Shown here: piece by piece, positions 6,584 through 12,079 of the stretch
Layout of the letters: every line of letters begins with the position of its first letter
How positions within the stretch are numbered: the first letter of the stretch is position 1
From: Solirubrobacterales bacterium
GTDB taxonomy: Bacteria; Actinomycetota; Thermoleophilia; Solirubrobacterales; Solirubrobacteraceae
Assembly: GCA_025963955.1 (NCBI GenBank)
Contig: JAOPZU010000041.1
Location: 1-12,079 of the forward strand
Length of the DNA: 12,079 nucleotides
Reading direction: 5' to 3'
Program-made: the position numbers and the translations under genes
Notes under the pieces: generated by a model
The model's database searches: none
Seen by the model: only the letters and a program-made list of their open reading frames with translations
Told to the model about the DNA's origin: nothing

Positions 6584-6606
6584 CGGACGGCCCGGCGGGG
6601 CGTCCG
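6584..6606 (-). terminator. Hairpin downstream of the VOC gene (convergent junction)
   Basis: CGGAC (6584-6588) plus GCCC (6590-6593) pair with GGGC (6598-6601) plus GTCCG (6602-6606), with one bulged G and a GGCG loop. It lies 2 nt past the minus-strand stop at 6609 and could also work for plus-strand readthrough. Confidence 0.5.
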
Positions 6607-6608
6607 GT

Positions 6609-6977
6609 TCAGGCCCGTGGAGGCGCGAACTGCATGACCTCGACGCGATGCCCGGTCGGCGAGTGCGTGAAGGCGCGCGGGGAGCCCCAGTGGGGCTCGC
6701 GCTCCAGGACCTCGAAGCCGCCACCGCGCAGCGCGTCCAGCAGCAGCTCGTACGCCGGCCGCACGAGCGCGATGTGCGCCGGGCGCATGACCGTCGGCTC
6801 CTCGGCGTACATCAGGTGCAGCTGCTGAGCCGAGCCGTCCTCGGCCTCCACCCAGCGGGAGAGCTCCGCGAGCCGGGCCGACGGCGGGACGATCTCGCGG
6901 AAGCCGAGCAGCGCCAGGAACGCGATCTCCCGGTCCACGAGCGCGGGCGTGACCTCGAGCGAGACGTGCTGCAGCAT
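6609..6977 (-). CDS. VOC (glyoxalase/bleomycin-resistance fold) family protein
   Basis: A protein of 122 residues matching the vicinal oxygen chelate fold. It has an N-terminal strand HVSLEV, a middle strand HLMYAEE, a second-module strand AHIALV and the closing EDP-like VEVMQF. Candidate metal ligands are H4, H54, H68 and E113, the pattern of glyoxalase I-like lyases and related dioxygenases and resistance proteins. One domain of this size would act as a dimer. The ATG is 4 nt after the stop of the upstream MBL gene, with GAGG just before it. It is the last gene of the minus-strand set with the MBL and HAD genes. The substrate is unknown; methylglyoxal-type chemistry cannot be claimed. Confidence 0.85.
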   Translation of the reverse strand: MLQHVSLEVTPALVDREIAFLALLGFREIVPPSARLAELSRWVEAEDGSAQQLHLMYAEEPTVMRPAHIALVRPAYELLLDALRGGGFEVLEREPHWGSPRAFTHSPTGHRVEVMQFAPPRA

Positions 6978-6981
6978 CGCC

Positions 6982-7776
6982 TCAGGCTCCGACGCGGGCC
7001 TGGTTGGCCGCGTGGATCTTCAGCTGCTCCGGGTCCCGCCGGGCGATGGGCAGCGTCCAGTCCGCAAGGTAGGCGACGTCCTCCCGCAGGATCGCCAGCG
7101 CCCGCGTGCCGTCCAGCACCTCGCCGTGCCCGGGGACGACGTGGTCGGCCTGCTCGACGAGCGGGCGCAGGCGCTCGAGCGTGGCGGCGTAGGCGCTGCG
7201 CGAGCCGCCCTCGGAGAGCATCGGCAGCTCGACGGGCGACAGGTGGTCGCCGACGACGAGGACCTTCGCCCACGGGATCCAGACCGCCATGCCGTCCGCG
7301 GTGTGGCCCCCGGTCGGGTGCAGCTCGATCGTCCGGTCACCCACGTCGAGGTGGCCGGGGACCGGCAGCGCCTGGACCTGCCCGAGCGCGAGCGGCGCCG
7401 GCCGGGAGACGTACCACTGCTGGTCGAACTCGCGCAGGCGGCGGGCCGCCGAACCCGGCTCGGCGGTCAGGCGGGCGGCCGTCGTCTCGCTGACGCCGAG
7501 CGGCGCCTCGGCGCCGAAGGCCAGCCGCCCGAGGACGTGGTCCCAGTCCGCGTGGGTGGCGAGCAGCCCGGTGAACGGGAAGCCCGACTGCGCCAGGAGC
7601 GTCGGCAACACGTCGAGCTCGCTCTGCAGGACGGGCGAGTCGATGACGAAGGCCTCGGCGGCGCGATCCGACGAGGCGTTCGTCCCGTCGACGGGGCCGC
7701 GCACGATCGTGCAGGTCGTCTGCCAGACCGCGGAGGTGGCGACGAGGACGTCGGGGTGCAACGAGACGACGCGCAC
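6982..7776 (-). CDS. MBL-fold metallo-hydrolase
   Basis: A protein of 264 residues with metallo-beta-lactamase-fold motifs in order: THADWDH (74-80), GGHTAD (156-161, H158), GDHLS (176-180, D177) and PGHGE (215-219, H216). These are the ligands of a mono- or binuclear zinc site. The second position of the standard HxHxDH motif is Asp (D77) instead of His, so metal 1 would be bound differently. The start is GTG at 7776, 12 nt after the HAD stop. AGGA overlapping that stop may be the ribosome-binding site, though it is rather far away. No signal peptide is seen, so the protein is cytoplasmic. The substrate is unknown; members include lactonases, thioesterases and glyoxalase II-like enzymes. It is probably co-transcribed with the HAD and VOC genes. 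Confidence 0.88.
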   Translation of the reverse strand: MRVVSLHPDVLVATSAVWQTTCTIVRGPVDGTNASSDRAAEAFVIDSPVLQSELDVLPTLLAQSGFPFTGLLATHADWDHVLGRLAFGAEAPLGVSETTAARLTAEPGSAARRLREFDQQWYVSRPAPLALGQVQALPVPGHLDVGDRTIELHPTGGHTADGMAVWIPWAKVLVVGDHLSPVELPMLSEGGSRSAYAATLERLRPLVEQADHVVPGHGEVLDGTRALAILREDVAYLADWTLPIARRDPEQLKIHAANQARVGA

Positions 7777-7788
7777 GGGCGCGCCGTC

Positions 7789-8475
7789 CTAAAGGCCCAG
7801 GAGCCGCGCGGCCTCGAGGAGCGTCTTGACCTCTTCGGTCGGCTTCTTCTGCCCGGGCTCCAGCGGCTGCTTGCTGCGGTTGACCCAGATCACGGGGACC
7901 TTCGCCTTCAGGCAGGGCTCGACGTCGTGGTAGTAGCTGGACCCGATGTGGACCCAGCCCTTCTTCGTGCCGATGCGCCGCGCGAACTCGTTGAAGTGCG
8001 CCGGGTCCGGCTTGTAGGAGCGGACCTGCTGCGCGGTGACGACCAGGTCGTAGTCGCCCGGGATGTGGCGGCGGGTCTGCCCGAGGAGCTTGTCGTCGAT
8101 GTTCGACAGCAGCGCCGTCTGGTACTTGCCGAAGAACTTCTTCATCTGCGGCGCCGTCTCCTTGAACGGCATCCAGCGGATGACTGAGTCCGGGAGGAAG
8201 CCCGAGCGCGACGGCTCGAGGGACCAGCCGATCTCCTTCGCGATCTTCACCGCGGTCTGGCGCAGGACCTCGGCGTAGAGCTCGTAGGAGCCGCTCTCCA
8301 CCTGCTTCGAGATCTCGTGGAACAGGCGGATGATCTCATCCTTGTCCTTGTCCTCGATCGTGAAGCCCTCGCGCTGCGCCTCCTTCTTGAAGGCCGAGAA
8401 GATGCCGGCTTCCCAATCGATCAACGTGCCGTACACGTCGAAGGTGACCCACTGGACCTTTGCAGGAAGCGCCAT
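7789..8475 (-). CDS. HAD-superfamily hydrolase, haloacid dehalogenase type II-like
   Basis: A protein of 228 residues. Motif I is FDVYGTLID with nucleophile D13. The residue two on is Tyr (Y15), as in L-2-haloacid dehalogenases (DxYGT), rather than the second Asp of HAD phosphatases. Motif II is LLSN (S124, N125), motif III YKPDP (K155) and motif IV HIGSSYYHDVEP (D184). The length suits the dehalogenase group. The Arg that binds the substrate carboxylate in characterised L-2-haloacid dehalogenases could not be placed with certainty, so the activity is open. It is the first gene of the minus-strand set HAD-MBL-VOC, divergent from an FAD dehydrogenase gene. The ATG is 9 nt from a CACAAT -10-like hexamer. 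The centre of the protein is richer in Lys and Ile than its neighbours. Confidence 0.88.
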   Translation of the reverse strand: MALPAKVQWVTFDVYGTLIDWEAGIFSAFKKEAQREGFTIEDKDKDEIIRLFHEISKQVESGSYELYAEVLRQTAVKIAKEIGWSLEPSRSGFLPDSVIRWMPFKETAPQMKKFFGKYQTALLSNIDDKLLGQTRRHIPGDYDLVVTAQQVRSYKPDPAHFNEFARRIGTKKGWVHIGSSYYHDVEPCLKAKVPVIWVNRSKQPLEPGQKKPTEEVKTLLEAARLLGL

Positions 8476-8484
8476 GAGCGGCTC

Positions 8485-8490
8485 ATTGTG
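8485..8490 (-). promoter_or_regulatory. Candidate -10 box of the HAD-MBL-VOC set
   Basis: On the minus strand this reads CACAAT and ends 9 nt before the HAD start codon. It lies in the 72-nt divergent gap shared with the FAD dehydrogenase gene. The gap also holds an imperfect palindrome, GGTA at 8502-8505 with TACC at 8514-8517. Confidence 0.35.
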
Positions 8491-8535
8491 CCAAAGGCCG
8501 AGGTATCGCCGCGTACCGCCTGCCCGATGGCGCTC

Positions 8536-8541
8536 TAGGGT
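8536..8541 (+). promoter_or_regulatory. Candidate -10 box of the FAD dehydrogenase gene (leaderless spacing)
   Basis: TAGGGT (TANNNT) ends 6 nt before the GTG start at 8548, the spacing expected for a leaderless transcript in actinobacteria. GCGCTC (8530-8535) and GAGCGC (8550-8555) form a 6-bp inverted repeat around the box and start codon. Confidence 0.4.
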
Positions 8542-8547
8542 GGGCGC

Positions 8548-10215
8548 GTGAGCGCTCCCGAGGACCGCACCGACGTCATCGTGGTGGGAGGCGGCCTCGC
8601 CGGCCTCGTCGCCACCGCCGAGCTCGCCGACGCCGGCCGGCGTGTCGTCGTCGTCGACCAGGAACCCGAACAGTCGCTCGGCGGCCAGGCCTTCTGGTCC
8701 CTCGGCGGCCTGATGTTCGTCGACTCACCCGAGCAGCGCCGCATGCGGATCAGGGACTCGCGTGAGCTGGCGTGGGCCGACTGGCTGGGGACGGCCGGCT
8801 TCGACCGGCCCGAGGACGCGTGGCCGCGCAAGTGGGCGGAGGCGTACGTGGACTTCGCCGCGGGCGAGAAGCGGCCGTGGCTGCACGCGCAGGGCATGCG
8901 CTGGATCCCGAACCCGGGCTGGCCGGAGCGCGGCGGCTCCCACGCGGACGGCCACGGCAACTCCGTCCCGCGCTTCCACGTGACGTGGGGGACCGGGCCC
9001 GGGGTGCTCGAGCCGTTCGTGCGCCGGGTGCGCGAGCACGTCGCCGCCGGCCGGGTGCAGCTGCGCTTCCGCCACCGCGTCACCGAGCTCGTGGTGTCGG
9101 ACGGGACGGTGACCGGCGTCCGCGGCGAGGTCCTCGTCCCAAGCGCTGTCGTGCGCGGAGCGGAGTCCTCGCGCGAGGTCGTCGGTGCCTTCGCGGTCGA
9201 CGCCTCGGCCGTCCTGGTCACCAGCGGCGGGATCGGCGGCAACCACGAGCTCGTGCGGCGCAACTGGCCGGCGCGACTCGGGACCGCGCCGACGAGCATG
9301 CTCTCCGGGGTGCCCCACCACGTGGACGGGCTGATGCAGCAGGTCGCCTGCCGGGCCGGCGGGCAGCAGATCAACGAGGACCGCATGTGGCACTACGTCG
9401 AGGGGATCCAGAACTGGGACCCGATCTGGCCGATGCACGCCATCCGCATCATCCCCGGGCCCTCGTCGATGTGGTTCGACGCGACGGGCAGGCGGCTGCC
9501 GGGTCCGCTCTATCCCGGCTTCGACACGCTCGCGACGCTCGACCACATCATGGGGACCGGGTACGAGCACACGTGGTTCGTCCTGACGGAGAAGATCATC
9601 GAGAAGGAGTTCGCGCTCTCCGGGTCCGAGCAGAACCCGGACACGACCGCCAAGTCGATCCGCGCGGTGCTGAAGGATCGCCTCGGCAGCGGTCCCCCGG
9701 CGCCCGTGCAGGCGTTCAAGGACCACGGCGCCGACTTCATCGTCGAGCGCGACCTGGGCCGCCTGGTCGAGCGCATGAACGAGCTGACCGGGGGCGAGCC
9801 CCGGATCGACGTCGAGGACCTGCGCGCGCAGATCGTCGCGCGCGACCTGCAGGTCGCCAACGCCTACGGCAAGGACGGCCAGATCGCGGCCATCCACGAG
9901 GCCCGCAACTACCTCGCCGACAAGCTCACGCGAGTGGCCTCACCCCACCGCATCCTCGACCCGGACGCCGGCCCGCTGATCGCCGTGCGCCTGCACATCC
10001 TCACCCGCAAGTCGCTCGGCGGCCTGCACACCGACCTGGACGCCCGCGTGCTGCAGGCGGACGGCACGCCGCTACCCGGGCTCTACGCCGCGGGCGAGGT
10101 GGCGGGCTTCGGCGGCGGAGGGATGCACGGCTACCGCGCGCTGGAAGGGACCTTCCTCGGCGGCTGCCTCTTCTCCGGGCGGGTGGCCGGCCGGGCGATC
10201 GCCGGGGCGCTGTAG
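8548..10215 (+). CDS. FAD-binding dehydrogenase (fumarate reductase/KstD-like flavoprotein)
   Basis: A protein of 555 residues. The N-terminal dinucleotide-binding fold has VIVVGGGLAGL (10-20, GGGLAG at 14-19) and a distal acidic residue in VVVVDQEPE. It is followed by SLGGQAFWSLGG, which contacts FAD in this superfamily, and a C-terminal FAD segment GLYAAGEVAGFGGGGMHGYRAL (about 511-532) then GTFLGGCLFSGRVAGR. The architecture matches the FAD-dependent oxidoreductase 2 family, closest by pattern to the predicted oxidoreductases that include mycobacterial Rv0785. Related enzymes insert or reduce C=C bonds next to a carbonyl, as in fumarate or 3-ketosteroids; the substrate here is unknown. No Tat or Sec signal is present, so it is cytoplasmic. 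The GTG at 8548 gives a correct N-terminus. Divergent from the HAD-MBL-VOC set, it may share a pathway with it. Confidence 0.9.
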   Translation: MSAPEDRTDVIVVGGGLAGLVATAELADAGRRVVVVDQEPEQSLGGQAFWSLGGLMFVDSPEQRRMRIRDSRELAWADWLGTAGFDRPEDAWPRKWAEAYVDFAAGEKRPWLHAQGMRWIPNPGWPERGGSHADGHGNSVPRFHVTWGTGPGVLEPFVRRVREHVAAGRVQLRFRHRVTELVVSDGTVTGVRGEVLVPSAVVRGAESSREVVGAFAVDASAVLVTSGGIGGNHELVRRNWPARLGTAPTSMLSGVPHHVDGLMQQVACRAGGQQINEDRMWHYVEGIQNWDPIWPMHAIRIIPGPSSMWFDATGRRLPGPLYPGFDTLATLDHIMGTGYEHTWFVLTEKIIEKEFALSGSEQNPDTTAKSIRAVLKDRLGSGPPAPVQAFKDHGADFIVERDLGRLVERMNELTGGEPRIDVEDLRAQIVARDLQVANAYGKDGQIAAIHEARNYLADKLTRVASPHRILDPDAGPLIAVRLHILTRKSLGGLHTDLDARVLQADGTPLPGLYAAGEVAGFGGGGMHGYRALEGTFLGGCLFSGRVAGRAIAGAL

Positions 10216-10233
10216 AGCCCCCACGATCGCCCG
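10192..10233 (+). terminator. Two-tier hairpin enclosing the FAD gene stop codon
   Basis: CGGGCGATCG (10192-10201) pairs perfectly with CGATCGCCCG (10224-10233). Inside, GGGGC (10204-10208) pairs with GCCCC (10217-10221) around an 8-nt loop. The stop codon (10213-10215) is in that loop. It is a strong terminator-like structure without a T-tract. Confidence 0.6.
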
Positions 10234-10324
10234 CCCGCACAGACCCGCGTGAGCTCGGCGGCCAGACGGCGGTCGCCAGCGACAGCGGGAGCGTTGCCAG
10301 AACGGGCCACCGGCCGGAGCGGGA

Positions 10325-10406
10325 GCGGACAGGGACACCACCCGGAGCGGCGTCGCGCGGAGTGAGGGACGAACGGAGCGGAGCGAAGGGTGGTGTCCCT
10401 GTCCGC
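10325..10406. repeat. Perfect 19-bp inverted repeat with 44-nt spacer (REP/MITE-like)
   Basis: GCGGACAGGGACACCACCC (10325-10343) and its exact reverse complement (10388-10406) bracket 44 nt of purine-rich sequence. The element and its left flank hold five GGAGCG units (10316, 10322, 10344, 10375, 10380). It lies in the 296-nt gap between the FAD gene and sucC, where I see no convincing gene. The length and perfection of the arms suggest a repeated extragenic palindrome or miniature element. A long terminator is the alternative. Confidence 0.6.
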
Positions 10407-10466
10407 GGACGCCGACGACCGCGGGGACCAGCGGCAGCGCGCGGACGCGGAAGCAGGCACCCGGCG

Positions 10467-10484
10467 GTTGACCGCGTAGTCAAC
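10467..10484. promoter_or_regulatory. GTTGAC-N6-GTCAAC palindrome upstream of sucC (possible operator)
   Basis: A perfect 6-bp-arm palindrome (10467-10472 and 10479-10484) lies about 30 nt before the sucC start and 11 nt before the -10-like TAGCAT at 10496-10501. It contains TTGAC, which resembles a -35 box, but the spacing to the -10 (about 22 nt) is too long for a standard promoter. A transcription factor site is the likelier reading. Confidence 0.4.
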
Positions 10485-10495
10485 GCCTCCCCCGA

Positions 10496-10501
10496 TAGCA
10501 T
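10496..10501 (+). promoter_or_regulatory. Candidate -10 box of sucCD
   Basis: TAGCAT (TANNNT, within GATAGCAT) ends 10 nt before the sucC ATG at 10512. This matches the placement seen before tetR and the carboxylase gene. No Shine-Dalgarno site is seen in the short leader. Confidence 0.4.
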
Positions 10502-10511
10502 CGCCCGCGCT

Positions 10512-11660
10512 ATGGATCTCCTCGAATATCAGGGCAAGCAGCTCTTCGGCCGTCACGGGCTGGCCGTCTCCGACGGCAAGGCCGTCACGACCGTGGACGA
10601 CGCTGTCGCCGCCGCCAACGAGATCGGCTACCCCGTCGTCGTGAAGGCGCAAGTGCTCATCGGCGGCCGCGGCAAGGCCGGCGGCGTGAAGCTCGCCTCC
10701 GACGAGGCCGAAGCGCGCGAGCACGCCACCAACATCCTCGGCCTGGACATCAAGGGTCACATCGTCCGGACGGTGTGGATCGAGCACGCCTCGGACATCG
10801 AGACGGAGTACTACGCGTCCGTCCTGCTCGACCGTGGCGCGAAGAAGCCGCTCGTCATGTTCTCCGTGGAGGGCGGCGTGGAGATCGAGACCGTCGCCGA
10901 GCAGACGCCCGAGAAGCTCATCAAGCAGAACGTCGACCCGCTCGTCGGGCTGACCCGCGAGCAGGCGGTCGACATCGCCACCCAGGGCGGTGCCGACGCG
11001 GACGTCATCGAGGGCGTCGCCGACGCGCTGGTCGCGCTCTACCAGGTGTGGATCGAGGAGGACTGCTCGCTCGCCGAGATCAACCCGCTGATCGTGACGC
11101 CGGACCGCCAGGTCAAGGCGCTCGACGCGAAGGTGACGCTCGACGGCAACGCGCTGTTCCGCCACAAGGAGAACCAGGGTCTCGGGGACTCGGCGAACGC
11201 CGATCCGATCGAGGTCAAGGCCGCCGAGCAGGACGTCATCTACGTCAAGCTCGACGGGGACATCGGGATCATGGGCAACGGCGCCGGCCTCGTCATGTCG
11301 ACGCTGGACGTCGTCGCGGGCGCCGGGGGCCAGCCGGCCAACTTCCTGGACGCCGGCGGTGGATCGGACGCCGCGAAGGTCACGCAGGCGATCGAGCTGA
11401 TCCTGTCGAACGACGCAGTGAACGCCGTCCTGCTGAACATCTTCGGCGGGATCACCCGTTGCGACGAGGTCGCCAACGGCCTCGTCGCCGCGTTCGCGCA
11501 GCTGAAGCCCACCGTCCCGTTCGTCGTGCGCCTGGACGGCACGAACGACGTGGCCGGCCGCAAGATCCTGGAGGACGCCGCGCTGCCGAACGTGCACGCG
11601 GCCACCACGATGGACGGCGCTGCAGAGCTCGTCGTCAAGCTCGCCAAGGAGAACAGCTGA
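10512..11660 (+). CDS. sucC: Succinyl-CoA synthetase (ADP/GDP-forming) beta subunit
   Basis: A protein of 382 residues matching SucC. With SucD it interconverts succinyl-CoA and succinate with formation of ATP or GTP in the citric acid cycle. It starts MDLLEYQGKQLF, the standard N-terminus. The ATP-grasp segment KAQVLIGGRGKAGGVK is at 45-60, then SLAEINPLIV, GNGAGLVMSTLD, the FLDAGGG segment and NIFGGITRCDEVANGL near the subunit interface. The length is normal for bacteria (about 385-400). The open frame runs far upstream without a stop, but that part overlaps the FAD gene and the family N-terminus fixes the ATG at 10512. sucD follows with a 1-nt gap. Confidence 0.97.
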   Translation: MDLLEYQGKQLFGRHGLAVSDGKAVTTVDDAVAAANEIGYPVVVKAQVLIGGRGKAGGVKLASDEAEAREHATNILGLDIKGHIVRTVWIEHASDIETEYYASVLLDRGAKKPLVMFSVEGGVEIETVAEQTPEKLIKQNVDPLVGLTREQAVDIATQGGADADVIEGVADALVALYQVWIEEDCSLAEINPLIVTPDRQVKALDAKVTLDGNALFRHKENQGLGDSANADPIEVKAAEQDVIYVKLDGDIGIMGNGAGLVMSTLDVVAGAGGQPANFLDAGGGSDAAKVTQAIELILSNDAVNAVLLNIFGGITRCDEVANGLVAAFAQLKPTVPFVVRLDGTNDVAGRKILEDAALPNVHAATTMDGAAELVVKLAKENS

Positions 11661-11661
11661 C

Positions 11662-12079
11662 ATGTCGATCCTCATTGACAAGGACACGAAGCTCGCCGTC
11701 GCCGGCATCACCGGCCGCGAGGGCTCGTTCCACACGCTGAACAACCGCACGTACGGCACGAACGTCGTGGGCGGCATCAACCCGAAGAAGGCCGGGGAGA
11801 ACGTCGAGGGCATCCCCGTCTTCGGCAACTGGAAGGACACGGTCGCGGAGACCGGCGCCAACACGGCGATGATCTTCGTGCCGCCGCCGTTCGCGGCGGC
11901 GTCCGCCCAGGAGGCCGCGGAGGCCGGCGTCGAGCTGATCGTCGTCATCACCGAGGGCATCCCGGCGCACGACGAGCTCATGCTCTTCAACCGCCTCAAG
12001 CGCGACCACCCGAACACGCGCCTGCTCGGCCCGAACTGCCCCGGCCTGCTGTCCCCCGGCAAGGCGAACGTCGGCATCA
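11662..12079 (+). CDS. sucD: Succinyl-CoA synthetase alpha subunit, N-terminal part
   Basis: The gene is cut by the window end; 139 codons are visible of an expected ~290-300. It begins MSILIDKDTKLAVAGITGREGSFH, with the CoA-binding Rossmann motif GITGREG, then VPPPFAAAS, VVITEGIPAHD and the strongly conserved GPNCPGLLSPG. The phosphorylated catalytic histidine lies beyond the window. The ATG is 1 nt after the sucC stop. AAGGAG at 11646-11651, inside the end of sucC and 10 nt upstream, is one of the few clear Shine-Dalgarno sites in the window, as expected for an internal operon gene. Confidence 0.97.
   Translation, partial: MSILIDKDTKLAVAGITGREGSFHTLNNRTYGTNVVGGINPKKAGENVEGIPVFGNWKDTVAETGANTAMIFVPPPFAAASAQEAAEAGVELIVVITEGIPAHDELMLFNRLKRDHPNTRLLGPNCPGLLSPGKANVGI

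Noticed and set aside
8502..8517. GGTA-N8-TACC palindrome in the HAD/FAD divergent gap as an operator
   Set aside because: The 4-bp arms (6 with a bulge) are too short to stand alone; it is mentioned only within the promoter entry.
8530..8555. GCGCTC-N14-GAGCGC repeat around the FAD start as a separate regulatory site
   Set aside because: Six GC-rich bases per arm is weak in this composition; it is noted in the promoter entry only.
10316..10386. GGAGCG units as a tandem repeat or CRISPR-like array
   Set aside because: The units are only 6-7 bp and irregularly spaced, with no repeat-spacer pattern. They are better treated as part of the inverted-repeat element.
8772..10511. Long plus-strand open frame running into sucC (apparent 962-residue protein or fusion)
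   Set aside because: The upstream part overlaps the FAD dehydrogenase in another frame and is Arg/Ala-rich shadow. SucC has its normal N-terminus at 10512.
10131..12077. 648-codon minus-strand open frame over sucCD and the intergenic gap
   Set aside because: It is a shadow of sucC and sucD with no family motif; its crossing of the 19-bp inverted repeat is incidental.
1..12079. tRNA, rRNA, riboswitch, transposase, prophage or defence genes
   Set aside because: None of the expected sequence or motif patterns was seen; all gene-sized space is filled by metabolic genes.

Overview
The window is high-GC, densely packed DNA with the codon usage and gene content of an actinobacterium. The gene set, the low use of Shine-Dalgarno sites and the -10-like hexamers close to start codons would fit a Thermoleophilia/Solirubrobacterales-type lineage. 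That placement is an inference from gene style, not a database match. Ten protein-coding genes lie fully inside and two are cut by the edges. I see no tRNA, rRNA, CRISPR array, transposase or phage gene.

Layout. (1) Positions 2-3428, plus strand: a tight assimilatory sulfate reduction operon. It holds the 3' part of a siroheme sulfite/nitrite reductase, cysH (4Fe-4S APS reductase), cysD and cysN (sulfate adenylyltransferase subunits). CysDN makes APS, CysH reduces APS directly to sulfite, and the siroheme enzyme reduces sulfite to sulfide. No APS kinase is present or fused, which agrees with an APS rather than PAPS route. (2) 3520-6503, plus strand: a TetR-family regulator, a biotin carboxylase/BCCP acyl-CoA carboxylase alpha subunit, and an overlapping GNAT acetyltransferase. 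(3) 6609-8475, minus strand: a compact set of HAD hydrolase (dehalogenase-like), MBL-fold hydrolase and VOC/glyoxalase-fold protein, transcribed away from (4). (4) 8548-10215, plus strand: a large FAD-binding dehydrogenase of the fumarate reductase/ketosteroid dehydrogenase-like group. (5) 10512-12079, plus strand: sucC and the start of sucD (succinyl-CoA synthetase).

The protein genes are mostly ordinary core metabolism. The less ordinary material is between them. The 3' end of cysN, including its stop codon, is repeated 59 bp downstream out of frame. The 3' end of the GNAT gene is repeated 58 bp downstream, with a shorter third copy. In both cases the downstream copy supplies the right arm of a hairpin. 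The 296-bp gap before sucC holds a perfect 19-bp inverted repeat around a 44-nt spacer, which looks like a REP/MITE-type element or a very long terminator, and a GTTGAC-N6-GTCAAC palindrome. Inverted repeats surround or adjoin the putative promoters of tetR and the carboxylase gene. I found no convincing new multi-gene system. The HAD/MBL/VOC set facing the FAD dehydrogenase is the best candidate for an uncharacterised catabolic or detoxification locus.
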